Of a stretch of DNA of 64,000 bases, positions 24,271 to 58,669 are shown one piece after another; the stretch's first letter is position 1; each line of letters begins with the position of its first letter. The position numbers and the translations under genes are program-made. This DNA is from Daphnia carinata (lineage: Eukaryota; Arthropoda; Branchiopoda; Diplostraca; Daphniidae). Under the pieces are notes generated by a model, which was not told the origin of the DNA, made no database searches, and was given only the letters and a program-made list of their open reading frames with translations. The stretch covers positions 2,975,679 to 3,039,678 of the forward strand of contig NC_081338.1 of the NCBI RefSeq assembly GCF_022539665.2, written 5' to 3'.

Positions 24271-24338
24271 CAAGGATCATAGCTCTGTGGTATAGTCTTT
24301 AGCTGCGATATCTCTTACCCTGGGTTCTAACCTCAGTA
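24271..24338 (+). tRNA. Degenerate tRNA-like sequence
   Basis: It contains an A-box-like tagctctgtggtatagtc and a B-box-like gggttctaacctc at roughly the right spacing. The arms pair poorly and there is no acceptor stem. It is probably a relic of the same tRNA-like family as its neighbours. Confidence 0.35.
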
Positions 24339-24462
24339 GATGTTTAAAAATGAAGGAGAATAAATGTAGAAAAGAATTTTGCAGTATTGCATTTCAGTTT
24401 TATTCTAAGTGTAAATGCAAGTCCGCAAGTGACTAGAAAAAAGCCAACTTATCATAAGATTC

Positions 24463-24522
24463 ATGGCTCATTGGTAGAGCATCGGTGCGGTATGCCGAAC
24501 ATCCAGGGTTCGATCCCTGGAT
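24463..24522 (+). tRNA. tRNA-like unit, tandem copy 1
   Basis: The D stem is gctc-attggta-gagc. The anticodon stem tcggt/gccga encloses the 7-base loop gcggtat. The T arm is ccaggg/ccctgg around ttcgat, with a perfect B-box-like ggttcgatcc. An acceptor stem and the usual T at position 33 are missing, and the T loop is a base short in the best pairing. Polymerase III boxes are therefore well preserved but a functional tRNA is doubtful. Confidence 0.45.
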
Positions 24523-24581
24523 AATAATTGAATGCTTACAGATAAACGATAAACTAATGGAAACAATGCTTACCATAAAAA

Positions 24582-24641
24582 ATGGCTCATTGGTAGAGCA
24601 TCGGCGCGGTATGCCGAACATCCAGGGTTCGATCCCTGGAT
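24582..24641 (+). tRNA. tRNA-like unit, tandem copy 2
   Basis: This nearly identical repeat of the unit at 24463-24522 lies about 119 bases downstream. The anticodon stem is improved to tcggc/gccga (T to C). The compensating direction of this change is curious, but one change is not evidence of selection. The unit runs up to the inner edge of the right palindrome arm. Confidence 0.45.
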
Positions 24642-24935
24642 AATAATTGAATACTTACAGATAAACGATAAACCAATGGAAACAATGCTTACCATCAAAG
24701 GTGGCAAAAACAATAAAAGTAAATTGAGCAAGCTAAATAAAAAAAAAGTTTAAAAATGTAATGTGTAAACACAGCGAAAACAGACAATGAAAGAAACGAA
24801 TTTTGGAAAAAATATTTTATAAAACAAATTTTATTGACAATTCTCTGCACATTAGAATTATTTTTGCAACTTTAAAAAGGCACAATAGCCCTTTCAAAAG
24901 TTGCCGTCAACCCAGGCAGGGGGAGACACTGCCTT

Positions 24936-25242
24936 GTTGACCCACCGGGGAGATTACCCGGTGATTGGCTAAGAGAAGCCGGAAGAAGAGCCGAAGATAT
25001 GGAACATTTTTACTGGAGCGATTAACCTTTAGTTCGGATTTGTGGGCAGCCACGTCGCCCTCCGTGAACACATCATCGGACTAAGCGGACCCCCACGTCC
25101 CCTTTCCGGCCAGAGCCCTCCAAACCTCGGTATATGTTATTTTTATATATACCGTACAGTAGGGGCATGACCCCCTACGGGCTTATTACGAGTCAAGGGG
25201 AAACGGGGCTACGGAAAGGAAGGGAGCCCAGATATGCACTTC
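24936..25242 (-). repeat. GC-rich structured repeat A, copy 3
   Basis: This is the mirror of 23405-23711 in the right palindrome arm. It is the third copy in the window and essentially identical to copy 2. Confidence 0.7.
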
Positions 25243-25446
25243 AAATTATGAAAAATTTAATACCGTTTTTAATTGAGAATCTGAATGAAGTATGGAAATT
25301 CCATGTAGTGTATCCAAACCTAATAATTTATTCAGGACCTTGCCCCAACCAAGAAACCTTTTCAGATCAAAATTTATTGTTCATCTATAATAAGACAGTA
25401 AAACACCATTAGGCATAAAAACTCTTAATTCATATATATAGTTCAT

Positions 25447-27407
25447 ACCTTACATGATTCGTGAGTTGATTGCGAGCATATTCTTCTGTCAGAAGCTTCA
25501 GAAGAGACATTTACGATTTTCGTTTACGCTCACCATGGATGCTGGTAGACTAGACATTTAAAGTTAAGACACTTTGCCCAATTCCAACAGTTTTGATTCT
25601 TACTTGTAAGTGGTTATTGCACGAGAATGCAGCGACGAAATCCGCGGTCTTTTTGCTGTTGACAAAAAGGATAGTCTTGGCACCACCGAGATCTTGTAAA
25701 ACTTTGATCAGCTTAGCTCTCTTATCTCTTTTCGAGCACTGAAAAAACAGCTGTTCAACACGCGGATTGTCGCCATCGACAATGCCTGTTGTGACGAATA
25801 TGTGGTCTTTCATGTACGTCGCAGCCAGCTCTTGCACTTCATCTGGGAATGTAGCCGAAAACATACAAACACGACGGATTCCCTACAGAGAAACAAATAA
25901 TATTACATCAATCAAATCTCATACTCAAAAGCAATCGAGGACATACTTTCGGATGCATCGTTGGATGATTGACAATTTTTTCAACATAGGGACCGAAATC
26001 CATATCAAGCATTCGATCAGCTTCGTCCAAAATTTAAAACCTGACTCCCGAGAAGTCAAATACTTCACGGTCGAGAAAATCATTGAATCGCCCCGCGGTT
26101 GCGACAAAAATATTGCACCCAGCTTGAAGATTTGACCGCTGATGGCTCGTGAGAGTTCCTCCATATATAATCACAGACTTTAAAACCGAACTGTAGGAGA
26201 ATTTACACGCCTCACGGTGAATTTGAATGGCCAATTCACGGGTGGGTGCGACAATTACAACTTCTGGCTTTTGCCCCATGGCATGAGACGCACCAACAAC
26301 ACCTTGTTCTAACAATATGTTCATAACCGGTACCAAGTACACCGCCTGCATGAAAAAATGTAAAATTTTAGATGACTTAATCAACGAATATCACGAAGGG
26401 TTTGTTGAGTATCTTAGATGCAATTGGACCTTTTAGTAGTCGCAATCACCGGCGTGCCCACTCAAAATTACTTTTACTTCAACTTACCCAGTTCATACCG
26501 ACCCATTCGAATCAAGTCAGTACGAGGGCATCAAGGTTTCAAAATTACACAGCGTTAATTAGTTGGATTACCGTTTTCCGGACCCCGTGACCGCACAAGC
26601 AATTAACCTCTTTTGGCAAGAATAACTACAACTGAAGCTTTCTGAACAGGTGTTGGTTTTATGTAGCCAGAATTCTTAATGTTTTGAAGTAGTAGTTGAT
26701 GCAGGCCGGCTTCTTCGAATGATGTTATGTATTGAAGTACATCTTTTCCTGTAGCCTAAAGCAAACATAATAGATATTTTTTAAAAAATACAGTTTCGAG
26801 AAATGGCTTACATGGAGGACGACTTTATCAAAATTGTTAAAGCGTTCCCACATAGACAATGCCCTTAAACAGTTCCTTTTCATCGCATGTCATAGCTTCT
26901 GGAATGTATTGCTCATGTGGCTTTCCATCTTCCGTCAATTCACTGAAGAGATTCGGGCAGCCTATCGAGCTGTGGTCAGCTTCATTACACTAGGAGTAAA
27001 ACAATGAACACTGGAACATAAAATAGTTTTGTGAAGATGTAATTGATGTTTACATCATAACAGTTGCTGCCACCAATGCTTCCTCCTTGAGGAAAATCCC
27101 TTGCTATATTGCCCTCTTCTTCGTTAAAAATGAGCACTAAAAATGATGTTTTTTTTGTTTTTTGTTTATCTCATGGCAGGTACGACTTCCACCACCACCG
27201 CGACCCTCTTGTGGACAATCCTTCGAGAAATGTCCCCCTTCCCCATACTATAAAAAGCACCAAGAAGTTAAGTTCGAATACATGTTTCGATATTTTCATC
27301 TTACTTTGTGACGTCAACGGACCACTACCGCCGCCCCCACCAGCTTGTGGACACTCTGGCAAAATGTCCTTCACACTGTTAAACAAAACCATAGTTTAAA
27401 GTAATCA
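25447..27407 (-). pseudogene. Vasa-like DEAD-box RNA helicase pseudogene, right-arm copy
   Basis: This is the mirror image of the left-arm copy, running on the minus strand so that the two copies converge on the spacer. It carries the same three degenerate CCHC knuckles, the same retained introns, the same frameshifts and the same TAA stop (26034-26036) before the LDEAD motif. Since the lesions are shared, the copy was already broken before the inverted duplication, or gene conversion has spread the lesions. It also ends at the same point after SIHGERK and runs into the same repeat A. It cannot encode a full helicase. A transcript through both copies would be self-complementary (inference). 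Confidence 0.9.
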
Positions 27408-27545
27408 CACTAGGAATACAAGAACACACTTACTTTGTGACCCTGGACAGAAAAAATGTAGAACAGAATGAAACAAATAACATTATATAGAGAGGTCAAG
27501 AAGTAAAATCTAGCGAGGACGGTCTATCTAGCGAGTAAAGGTAGA

Positions 27546-27553
27546 CAGAAGAC
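27546..27553. other. Empty hAT target site
   Basis: The octamer cagaagac (gtcttctg on the other strand) is present once here. In the left arm it is duplicated around the 2059-bp insertion. This gives a clean before/after comparison of the insertion. Confidence 0.85.
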
Positions 27554-28579
27554 TACACGCGTTAAGCCAATCTAAAAATATGCCTGAAAAAAAAAACTTT
27601 CCGATGAGCCACGGTTTAAGGCGCCTCTTGTGGACGCAAAAGTCATTACGAGAAATTTTATCCGCCACAAACTAAATGTTTTTAAACATTTAAAGTACTT
27701 ATCCAAATGAATATTTAACTTAAGAAAATTAATATGTTTGAGTAATATAAAGACGTTATTGTGTATTATTTTCACATCGCAACAACCAAATGACCAATAA
27801 TGACTTTATATTACTCAAACATATTATTTATTCCTAGAACAAGCAATTATTCTCATTGCTATTAGAATTACGTTCATTATAATTGCTGCAGCACAAAATG
27901 AAAAGTTAATAGTTAATAGTAATAATAATGAAGTTAAGTACGTAGAATATAACAAAATAATTATTGTATAGTTATATTTTAATGAAATAAAGTTATTAAT
28001 TTAAAAAATGTATTTAAAACTATTTGGAAAACACTAACGCCATCTATTGAATAATAGGCGCCATTTGCAATAAGCTGCCATCTAGTGCGGAAGCGTGCCA
28101 ATAGTTATTACGTTTATTATTCAGAGAGAATTTCTTTCGGGAAACTTCAATAAGGTTATCGTTTTTGAACGCAAAGAAATTTCTTAGCCCGAGATTGACA
28201 GCCCAATAATGGTTGTGGTTTTATACTTTTTAAGGTAGTTTTTCTCCAAAACATTTGGTCACTGCTTTCAGCTTCGGTAATTAATTGCTCGAAAAGGTGA
28301 ACACTTTTGATTAATAAAATCAAAGTAGGCTAATGGAAAATCAGAGTTTTTCGTTTCCATCGTAATAGTTTCATTCAAGCTATCGAATCACTGATTTTTT
28401 GGCTCACCAAATCGTATAAAGCATTTCATAGCAGGAAAGGCCAATCAAAGCATTAAAAAAACAGGCACAAACATCAATATTGACAATATTTTTCTATTTC
28501 TGTTCATACCTCAAAGTTCATTTAATATGGGGATGAGGTGAGCTTCAAATCCACTCCAATGGGAGGGTTAAAAAAAAAA

Positions 28580-28590
28580 TCGTCTTTATT
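28580..28590 (-). terminator. Candidate poly(A) signal of Atg16
   Basis: On the minus strand AATAAA lies at about 28583-28588, roughly 275 bases after the Atg16 stop codon. It falls before the palindrome arm, which would leave the arm outside the normal transcript. Confidence 0.4.
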
Positions 28591-28863
28591 AAACATCGTA
28601 TATGGTAAACATTGGCATCTTGGCCGAGCAGGAAGTCTACGCATCGCAGTCTGAAATAATGGAGTGGACAAAAATTACCGGTGCTGGATGAGACATATTG
28701 AGTGCGAGAAAAGACAACTGTGTGTAATAGAACTATGGTTTTTGAGTTGCTTAACTATAAGGAAGCTTTTACATTCGGAAATGTTGATACGGGCAACGAC
28801 GGAATCCAGTTAAAAATCCAAAAGAACTGCACACGCGGAAGCCGGCGTAGTTCGTAATGTGTT

Positions 28864-54304
<25,441 letters not shown>

Positions 54305-55099
54305 GGTTACAAGTTTACAATCGAAACATCAAAACAAGGTTTTCTGCCCGCTATTCTCCATAGTATACCCCTATAATAACTTCAAAGGCCGGAGAAACCA
54401 TTGATTGAACAAGCAGAATGGACGACACACCACCTCCCGGTGACAGAATTTTGTACTATACAAAGTAGAAGAATCAATTTTGCCTTTGCTGAAGAGCTTT
54501 TCCATCTGGAGAAAGTTCATCATAAACACATACATCTTCATTCCAATATCTATTTCCAACGTTGTTTTCAATTCGTCAATGTTTGAATGTGCGAAACCAA
54601 GAATCCAGTCTTTCGTGACCGTCAGAAAATTAAATGAAATGGAAATCCATAAAACGAATGTTAGCCGGCTTCGAGGCACATAATGTGCGGGATCGAGTAT
54701 ATTGAGTAGGTAAACAGGAACCAGTTTGTTAGCCAAATAAACAACAGCACGTTGAACTGCGAATCATTTCTCAAATAACATCCCGAGTGATTTTTTTCAA
54801 ATATCCCTTAGGCTAACGAACTCCTACATTTGCGAGCTTTGCTGTTTTATCTTCTGCTTCTGATTCCTTTTTTATATGTATGTATATATGTTTTCCGTGA
54901 CTCTTTATCTCCAGCTCAGTTTTCCTATAGAAGTGTTAGAGGCCGCAGATGAGCAATCCTAAGCATTGGGTCAACCAGTTTCTCGTCGGTGACAGACAGA
55001 TGGCAGTGAAAGCATACGAAGACGTGACATTTGAGAATCTCGAAGAAGAAAAACAAGAACGCAGACCAAATATCTTTCTCTTATCACTTACGACGCATC
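54305..55099. promoter_or_regulatory. Shared divergent promoter region of Atg16 and the PGRMC gene
   Basis: The start codons of Atg16 (minus) and the PGRMC-type gene (plus) are 795 bp apart and face away from each other, so both promoters must lie here. I see no clear TATA box at a convincing distance. Upstream ATGs on the plus strand at 54949 and 55031 lie before the assigned PGRMC start. Confidence 0.5.
54371..54763 (-). CDS. Possible small membrane-protein exon, unrecognised
   Basis: An open frame of about 130 codons runs on the minus strand from after a TGA near 54764 to a stop at 54371, just upstream of the Atg16 start. It includes hydrophobic segments (YLANKLVPVYLLNILD, LTFVLWISISFNFLTV, MKMYVFMMNFLQM) and ordinary composition. 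There is no ATG at its head; a weak acceptor-like ttcgcag precedes FNVLL/QRAVV-type sequence. I do not recognise the family. It could be a terminal exon of a small gene, part of the Atg16 leader, or chance. Confidence 0.22.
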   Translation of the reverse strand, partial: FAVQRAVVYLANKLVPVYLLNILDPAHYVPRSRLTFVLWISISFNFLTVTKDWILGFAHSNIDELKTTLEIDIGMKMYVFMMNFLQMEKLFSKGKIDSSTLYSTKFCHREVVCRPFCLFNQWFLRPLKLL

Positions 55100-56015
55100 A
55101 TGGAAACGAAAGACGAAGAAGTTGCAGCGTTCATTTCTAGAATATTTAACGAAATTGTTAGCAGCCCGCTCAATTTGGCTCTTTTGGGCGCCATCGGATA
55201 TGTTGCTTACAAAATTGTCGCTACCCAAATGGAAGAGAGAAAAGTTAAACCGGAAGAACCTCCTTTACCAAAGGTGCCTTCATGGTGTTATAGATTTTCA
55301 TGGTAAACATCTGTTATTGTTTGTTTAATCAACATGTTTCTAGCTTAGAAAACAAGATATGACAATGGAACAACTGAAGCAGTACAATGGAACTGGACCT
55401 GAAGGACGAGTTTTGGTAGCAGTCAATGGAAAAGTTTTTGATGTCACCAAAGGTATGATAACTAGTGTTAAGTTCTAAATACAGCAGGAAAAAAACTTAA
55501 CATGAATATTACAAAAACATCAAAAATAGTTCAAGTTACCCTCCTATAGTTTTCTGTATTAGTAGAACCCTATTTGTTTTGGTGTAGTGCTGTTCATTCT
55601 GTCCTAGTTATTTATTTTTGTTTACCCTGAATGCAAAAAAGTCTCATGTTGAACTGATTTTTAGGCAAACGCTTTTATGGCCCTGGTGGACCTTACGCCG
55701 CGTTTGCTGGACGTGACGCTTCTCGGGGTCTTGCCACCTTTTCTGTTGCTGCCTCAGATGACTTTGATGACCTTTCTGATCTTACCCCTGTTCAAAAAGA
55801 ATCAGTGAAAGAATGGGAAACACAGTTCACTGGTTAGTGACTTTGGTTTGTCGTTATTATGCACTCTTCTGTAAAATGTTGTCACTATTTTAGAGAAATA
55901 CGAGTACATCGGTCGACTCTTGAGACCAGGAGAATTATCACGAAACTACTCAGATGGGGAGACAGAAGGAGAAAGCAGCGAGGAAGAGGATGTGTCTCGG
56001 CCGAAAGCCGAGTAG
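55100..56015 (+). CDS. Membrane-associated progesterone receptor component (PGRMC/MAPR family)
   Basis: Four exons, 55100-55273, 55344-55452, 55665-55832 and 55894-56015, join to 190 codons plus TAG. An N-terminal membrane anchor (about residues 20-42, [17 protein letters not shown]) is followed by a cytochrome-b5-like domain. That domain includes [37 protein letters not shown] and [10 protein letters not shown]. Tyr99 and Tyr105 match the two tyrosines of human PGRMC1 in this motif, the second being the known haem ligand. The tail is acidic ([12 protein letters not shown]). Family members bind haem and partner with cytochrome P450s in the endoplasmic reticulum. The ATG at 55100 gives the usual family length; an in-frame ATG at 55031 would add 23 polar residues. 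The first donor is gtgcct, a weak but phase-correct choice that rebuilds the family sequence PPLPK-LRKQDM. Confidence 0.95.
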
Positions 56016-56233
56016 TCGTGTCACCTATTTTTCTCACCGATGTGTATAGCTGCTGTATTTTGTTCTCTTGAGAAGAGGTGAAATTGTCTCTCAATTTTCC
56101 AAGTCTAAAGTTCTTGTTTCAAAAAAGATTCAGATTAAAATTTGGCAATTATCTAGCTTGTTTACACTCTGCAAACTTATTTTTTTCTTATCTTTATAGT
56201 TACAAAACTATATTGTTCAATTGTGTACTAGGT

Positions 56234-56242
56234 CCATAATAA
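56234..56242 (+). terminator. Candidate poly(A) signal of the PGRMC gene
   Basis: AATAAA at about 56236 lies 220 bases after the PGRMC stop. It is only about 80 bases before the end of the convergent GCNA coding region, so the two 3' untranslated regions probably overlap. Confidence 0.5.
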
Positions 56243-56319
56243 AAGGTGCCATCTCTAGATGCACACTCTACATCTGGGATAAAAGCTCAATATAAAAAAT
56301 ATCATTAAATGAACAAGTT

Positions 56320-58536
56320 TTAAACTAATTTTAGTTTGCTCTCAGCAAATTTTGCACTTAGTAGCTTCATAACTGCTGCATGAGGAAGGTCAGCTCTAGA
56401 TGATTTTACGACTCCATAGTTCTCTTTAACGAATAAAGCGAAAGCATTGGGTGTTCGTGGAGTCTTTGGTTTAGCCGTCGCTCCTTCTTCCTTTGCCGCT
56501 CCACCACTTGAAGGCTCTAGAAGGAGGAAAAAAAAAATTCATGGTTATTTATGCCCTGCCTGTTTATCGCACTTATCCTTTCCAACCTTGACTGAGCTGC
56601 AGTTGTCCTTTACACATTGGGCAGACATGTGTTGTGGTATCGATGGATTTAGAATGCCTTCCAACTGAATATTTGCAACGGACGCAGTTATAATAAAATT
56701 TAAAGGCTATTTCATAGTTATGACAACGCGTTATTGGTGGCAGTTCGGGAAATATCTTTAATGCTCGGTTCGCCCATTTTCGCCAAACCGGGCCATGTCC
56801 TGCAACAGAGAACCCAAAGCATAAGATACAACCTATGGTAATGTCAAATTTCAACTTTATTTCCGGGTACCTCCTCTGCAATTGTCAATCATCCACGTGG
56901 CTGCAATAAACACATCACAGTCAATAAATTAATTTTGAAAGTAAATGAATTTATAAAACGATTCTACGTATTGATGAATCTACCTGCGTGGCAGAGCTCA
57001 TGAACCAGGGTGTCCCTCAGCCGACAAGGCGTATCTACAACTTTAACAGATAGCTCAATTCGTGATTCGAAGCTTGTGGCAGCGGATCCGTTTTCCCGCT
57101 TGGTGAAATGGCGACAGTAACCAGCCGTCCGCGTAAGACGAGAGTTCCACGTTATGGAAAATTCAGCTTGAAAATGATTGTGAAAAATTCCTTCATTAAA
57201 TATTTTGAAAAGTCGGTTGGTCAATTCGTCACGATTCTTGCGAAAATTCTTTAAATAAGGAATGGCATCTGCATGTCGACAGTCTTGAGGAACTTCAGGA
57301 GAAAGTGAAGCAAGGAAAGTTCGCTGTGATTCGCACGGAGGCTGTTTACAAATTGTTGGGCCTTTGGCAATTTTCTTTTGTCTTGGTTTGATCACTTTTT
57401 TCAATTTTATTTTCGGTGATGGCGATTCATTAATCGTCAGGCTACCAAATACATCTTCTAATTCAGACTCAGACTCTGGTATAGTAATCGGTGTTGGTGA
57501 ATGGTTTCTTCTTGGGAAAATCTCTGGTACTGATTGATGACGTTTAACTTCTGGTGATGACGGGATTTCTTCCTCCGAAGAAATGTGCAGTGCAACCAGT
57601 GGTTTCTTGTAAGATCTCGAAATCGTTAGAGAATCTTCAGATTCTATTTCTTTTTCATCTTCAGAAGTGCTTTCTGCTACATGCTGTCGAGGCCGCTCTA
57701 GAATTGCCAACCGTTCCTGTAGCGAACTGGTGACACACTGTGAATCAAAGCTGTCGTCAAGTGTTGAGCCTGAAAATTTTAATAGTGATTATTATTACGT
57801 TGATTTTTCTACTATGAGCACATTAGAAATAATACTGAATGTATGACTATTCTTGAATGTAAAACTGTCTCCGCAATCTTACCTAACCCAGCGCAAATTT
57901 CATCGTCAGAACTTAAAACAACCGTATTATCTCCAGGGTTTCTTGAAGCTGTCTGACTGTTCAGCTTACAAACTCGATCAAAGATTTGAAGGTTTTTTCT
58001 AGAATTTTCCTCAAAACTATTAGATTCCACATCACTATCTTCAGCTGAAGTAGATGATTCCTCTGCATTTTGAAGCCATTTACGAATCAAGGAATATTCA
58101 ACCAGAGATTCATCAACAGTTTCAGCATTTCGGTTAGCATTAGTTACATCCATTGAAGAGTCACACTGAATGAGCTCTTCATCAGAACTGTCATCAACTA
58201 AAATAGTGTGACCAGGAAGGCGACTACTTGTTGCCAATGGTTTCTTTTTACAGGAACTAAAAATGAAAGCTGCAGAGACTTTTTGTTTTGAGGCTCTATC
58301 TGGAGTCATGAATGGTTCTTTATTTTCTTTTGCTTTTTTTTGTTTAGTCAATGACAGCTTGCAAGCATGATCTGTGAAATTAAGAAATTTAAAATCACGG
58401 TAAGCGTTGCCTTTAAAATTTACTTGTACCAACCTCTTGTAGGTTGCAGAGGCGTTGTGTTTGAGGCAGCAAAAGGAATCTTCTTCTTGCGGCTCATTGT
58501 CATTAAAGGAGACAAGCTGTCATCATCAGATGACAT
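56320..58536 (-). CDS. GCNA: Germ cell nuclear acidic protein, SprT-type protease (GCNA/ACRC)
   Basis: Six exons on the minus strand (58536-58434, 58371-57883, 57769-56984, 56900-56871, 56799-56587 and 56516-56320) join in phase to 605 codons plus TAA. Residues 1-340 form an acidic, Ser-rich disordered region with hydrophobic-acidic patches like SUMO-interacting motifs (TILVDDSSDEE, NTVVLSSDDE). The SprT metalloprotease domain carries SITWNSRLTRTAGYC, the zinc site HELCH at 454-458 and the third ligand in GGHGPVW (H471). A four-Cys zinc ribbon follows (CVRCKYSVGRHSKSID, CPMC). The C-terminus has a short HMG-box-like segment (PKTPRTPNAFALFVKENYG). GCNA proteins act in germ cells against DNA-protein crosslinks. 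I chose the ATG at 58536 because it follows an acceptor-like ttccattacag; a further ATG at 58665 is in frame only if that small leader intron is retained. Confidence 0.93.
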
Positions 58537-58546
58537 TTTTGCTGTA

Positions 58547-58600
58547 ATGGAACAGGATTTCCTTCGAAAAGATAAATGTAACAGAAAGTTTTTTTCGCTC
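58547..58600 (-). other. Candidate 5' leader intron of GCNA
   Basis: On the minus strand the donor cacg/gtgagc (about 58600) and acceptor ccattacag (about 58541-58547) bracket some 50-55 nt just upstream of the chosen start codon. If spliced, the ATG at 58665 becomes a separate upstream frame. Confidence 0.4.
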
Positions 58601-58669
58601 ACCGTGTAGGGGCAGAAAACAAGGACCTCCTCGATTGACGAAGAGATCGTACTGTTTGACTGCACTATG

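Larger units (their letters stand above)
24008..24639. other. Palindrome spacer with a cluster of tRNA-like sequences
   Basis: The 632 bases between the arms are not mirrored. They contain four degenerate tRNA-like units (listed separately), two of which form a tandem duplication of about 118 bp. No protein-coding frame of interest was seen. The distal tail of the tandem unit (cttacagataaacgataaa-c-aatggaaacaatgc) is also the innermost sequence of both arms, so the arm/spacer border lies within this repeat. Confidence 0.75.
24640..27982 (-). repeat. Right arm of the large palindrome
   Basis: This is the inverted copy of the left arm without the hAT-like insertion, about 3.34 kb long. Every reading frame of the helicase copy is matched residue for residue with the left arm, including the disabling changes. 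The arm ends at 27982, inside an AT-rich repeat related to those at 16.3 and 18.4 kb. It lies about 880 bp beyond the stop codon of the minus-strand Atg16 gene. Confidence 0.93.

Noticed and set aside
24463-24641. Two genuine tRNA genes.
   Set aside because: No acceptor stem pairs, the base before the anticodon is C in place of T, and the T arm pairs best with a loop one base short.
18601-27982. A pure assembly or library hairpin artefact.
   Set aside because: A 2059-bp insertion with a target-site duplication is present in only one arm, and small differences exist between arms; an artefact would be an exact mirror. Not fully excluded without reads.
54949-55140. A separate small protein or an N-terminal extension upstream of the PGRMC start.
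   Set aside because: It is out of the PGRMC frame and has no recognised content; it more likely lies in the 5' leader.
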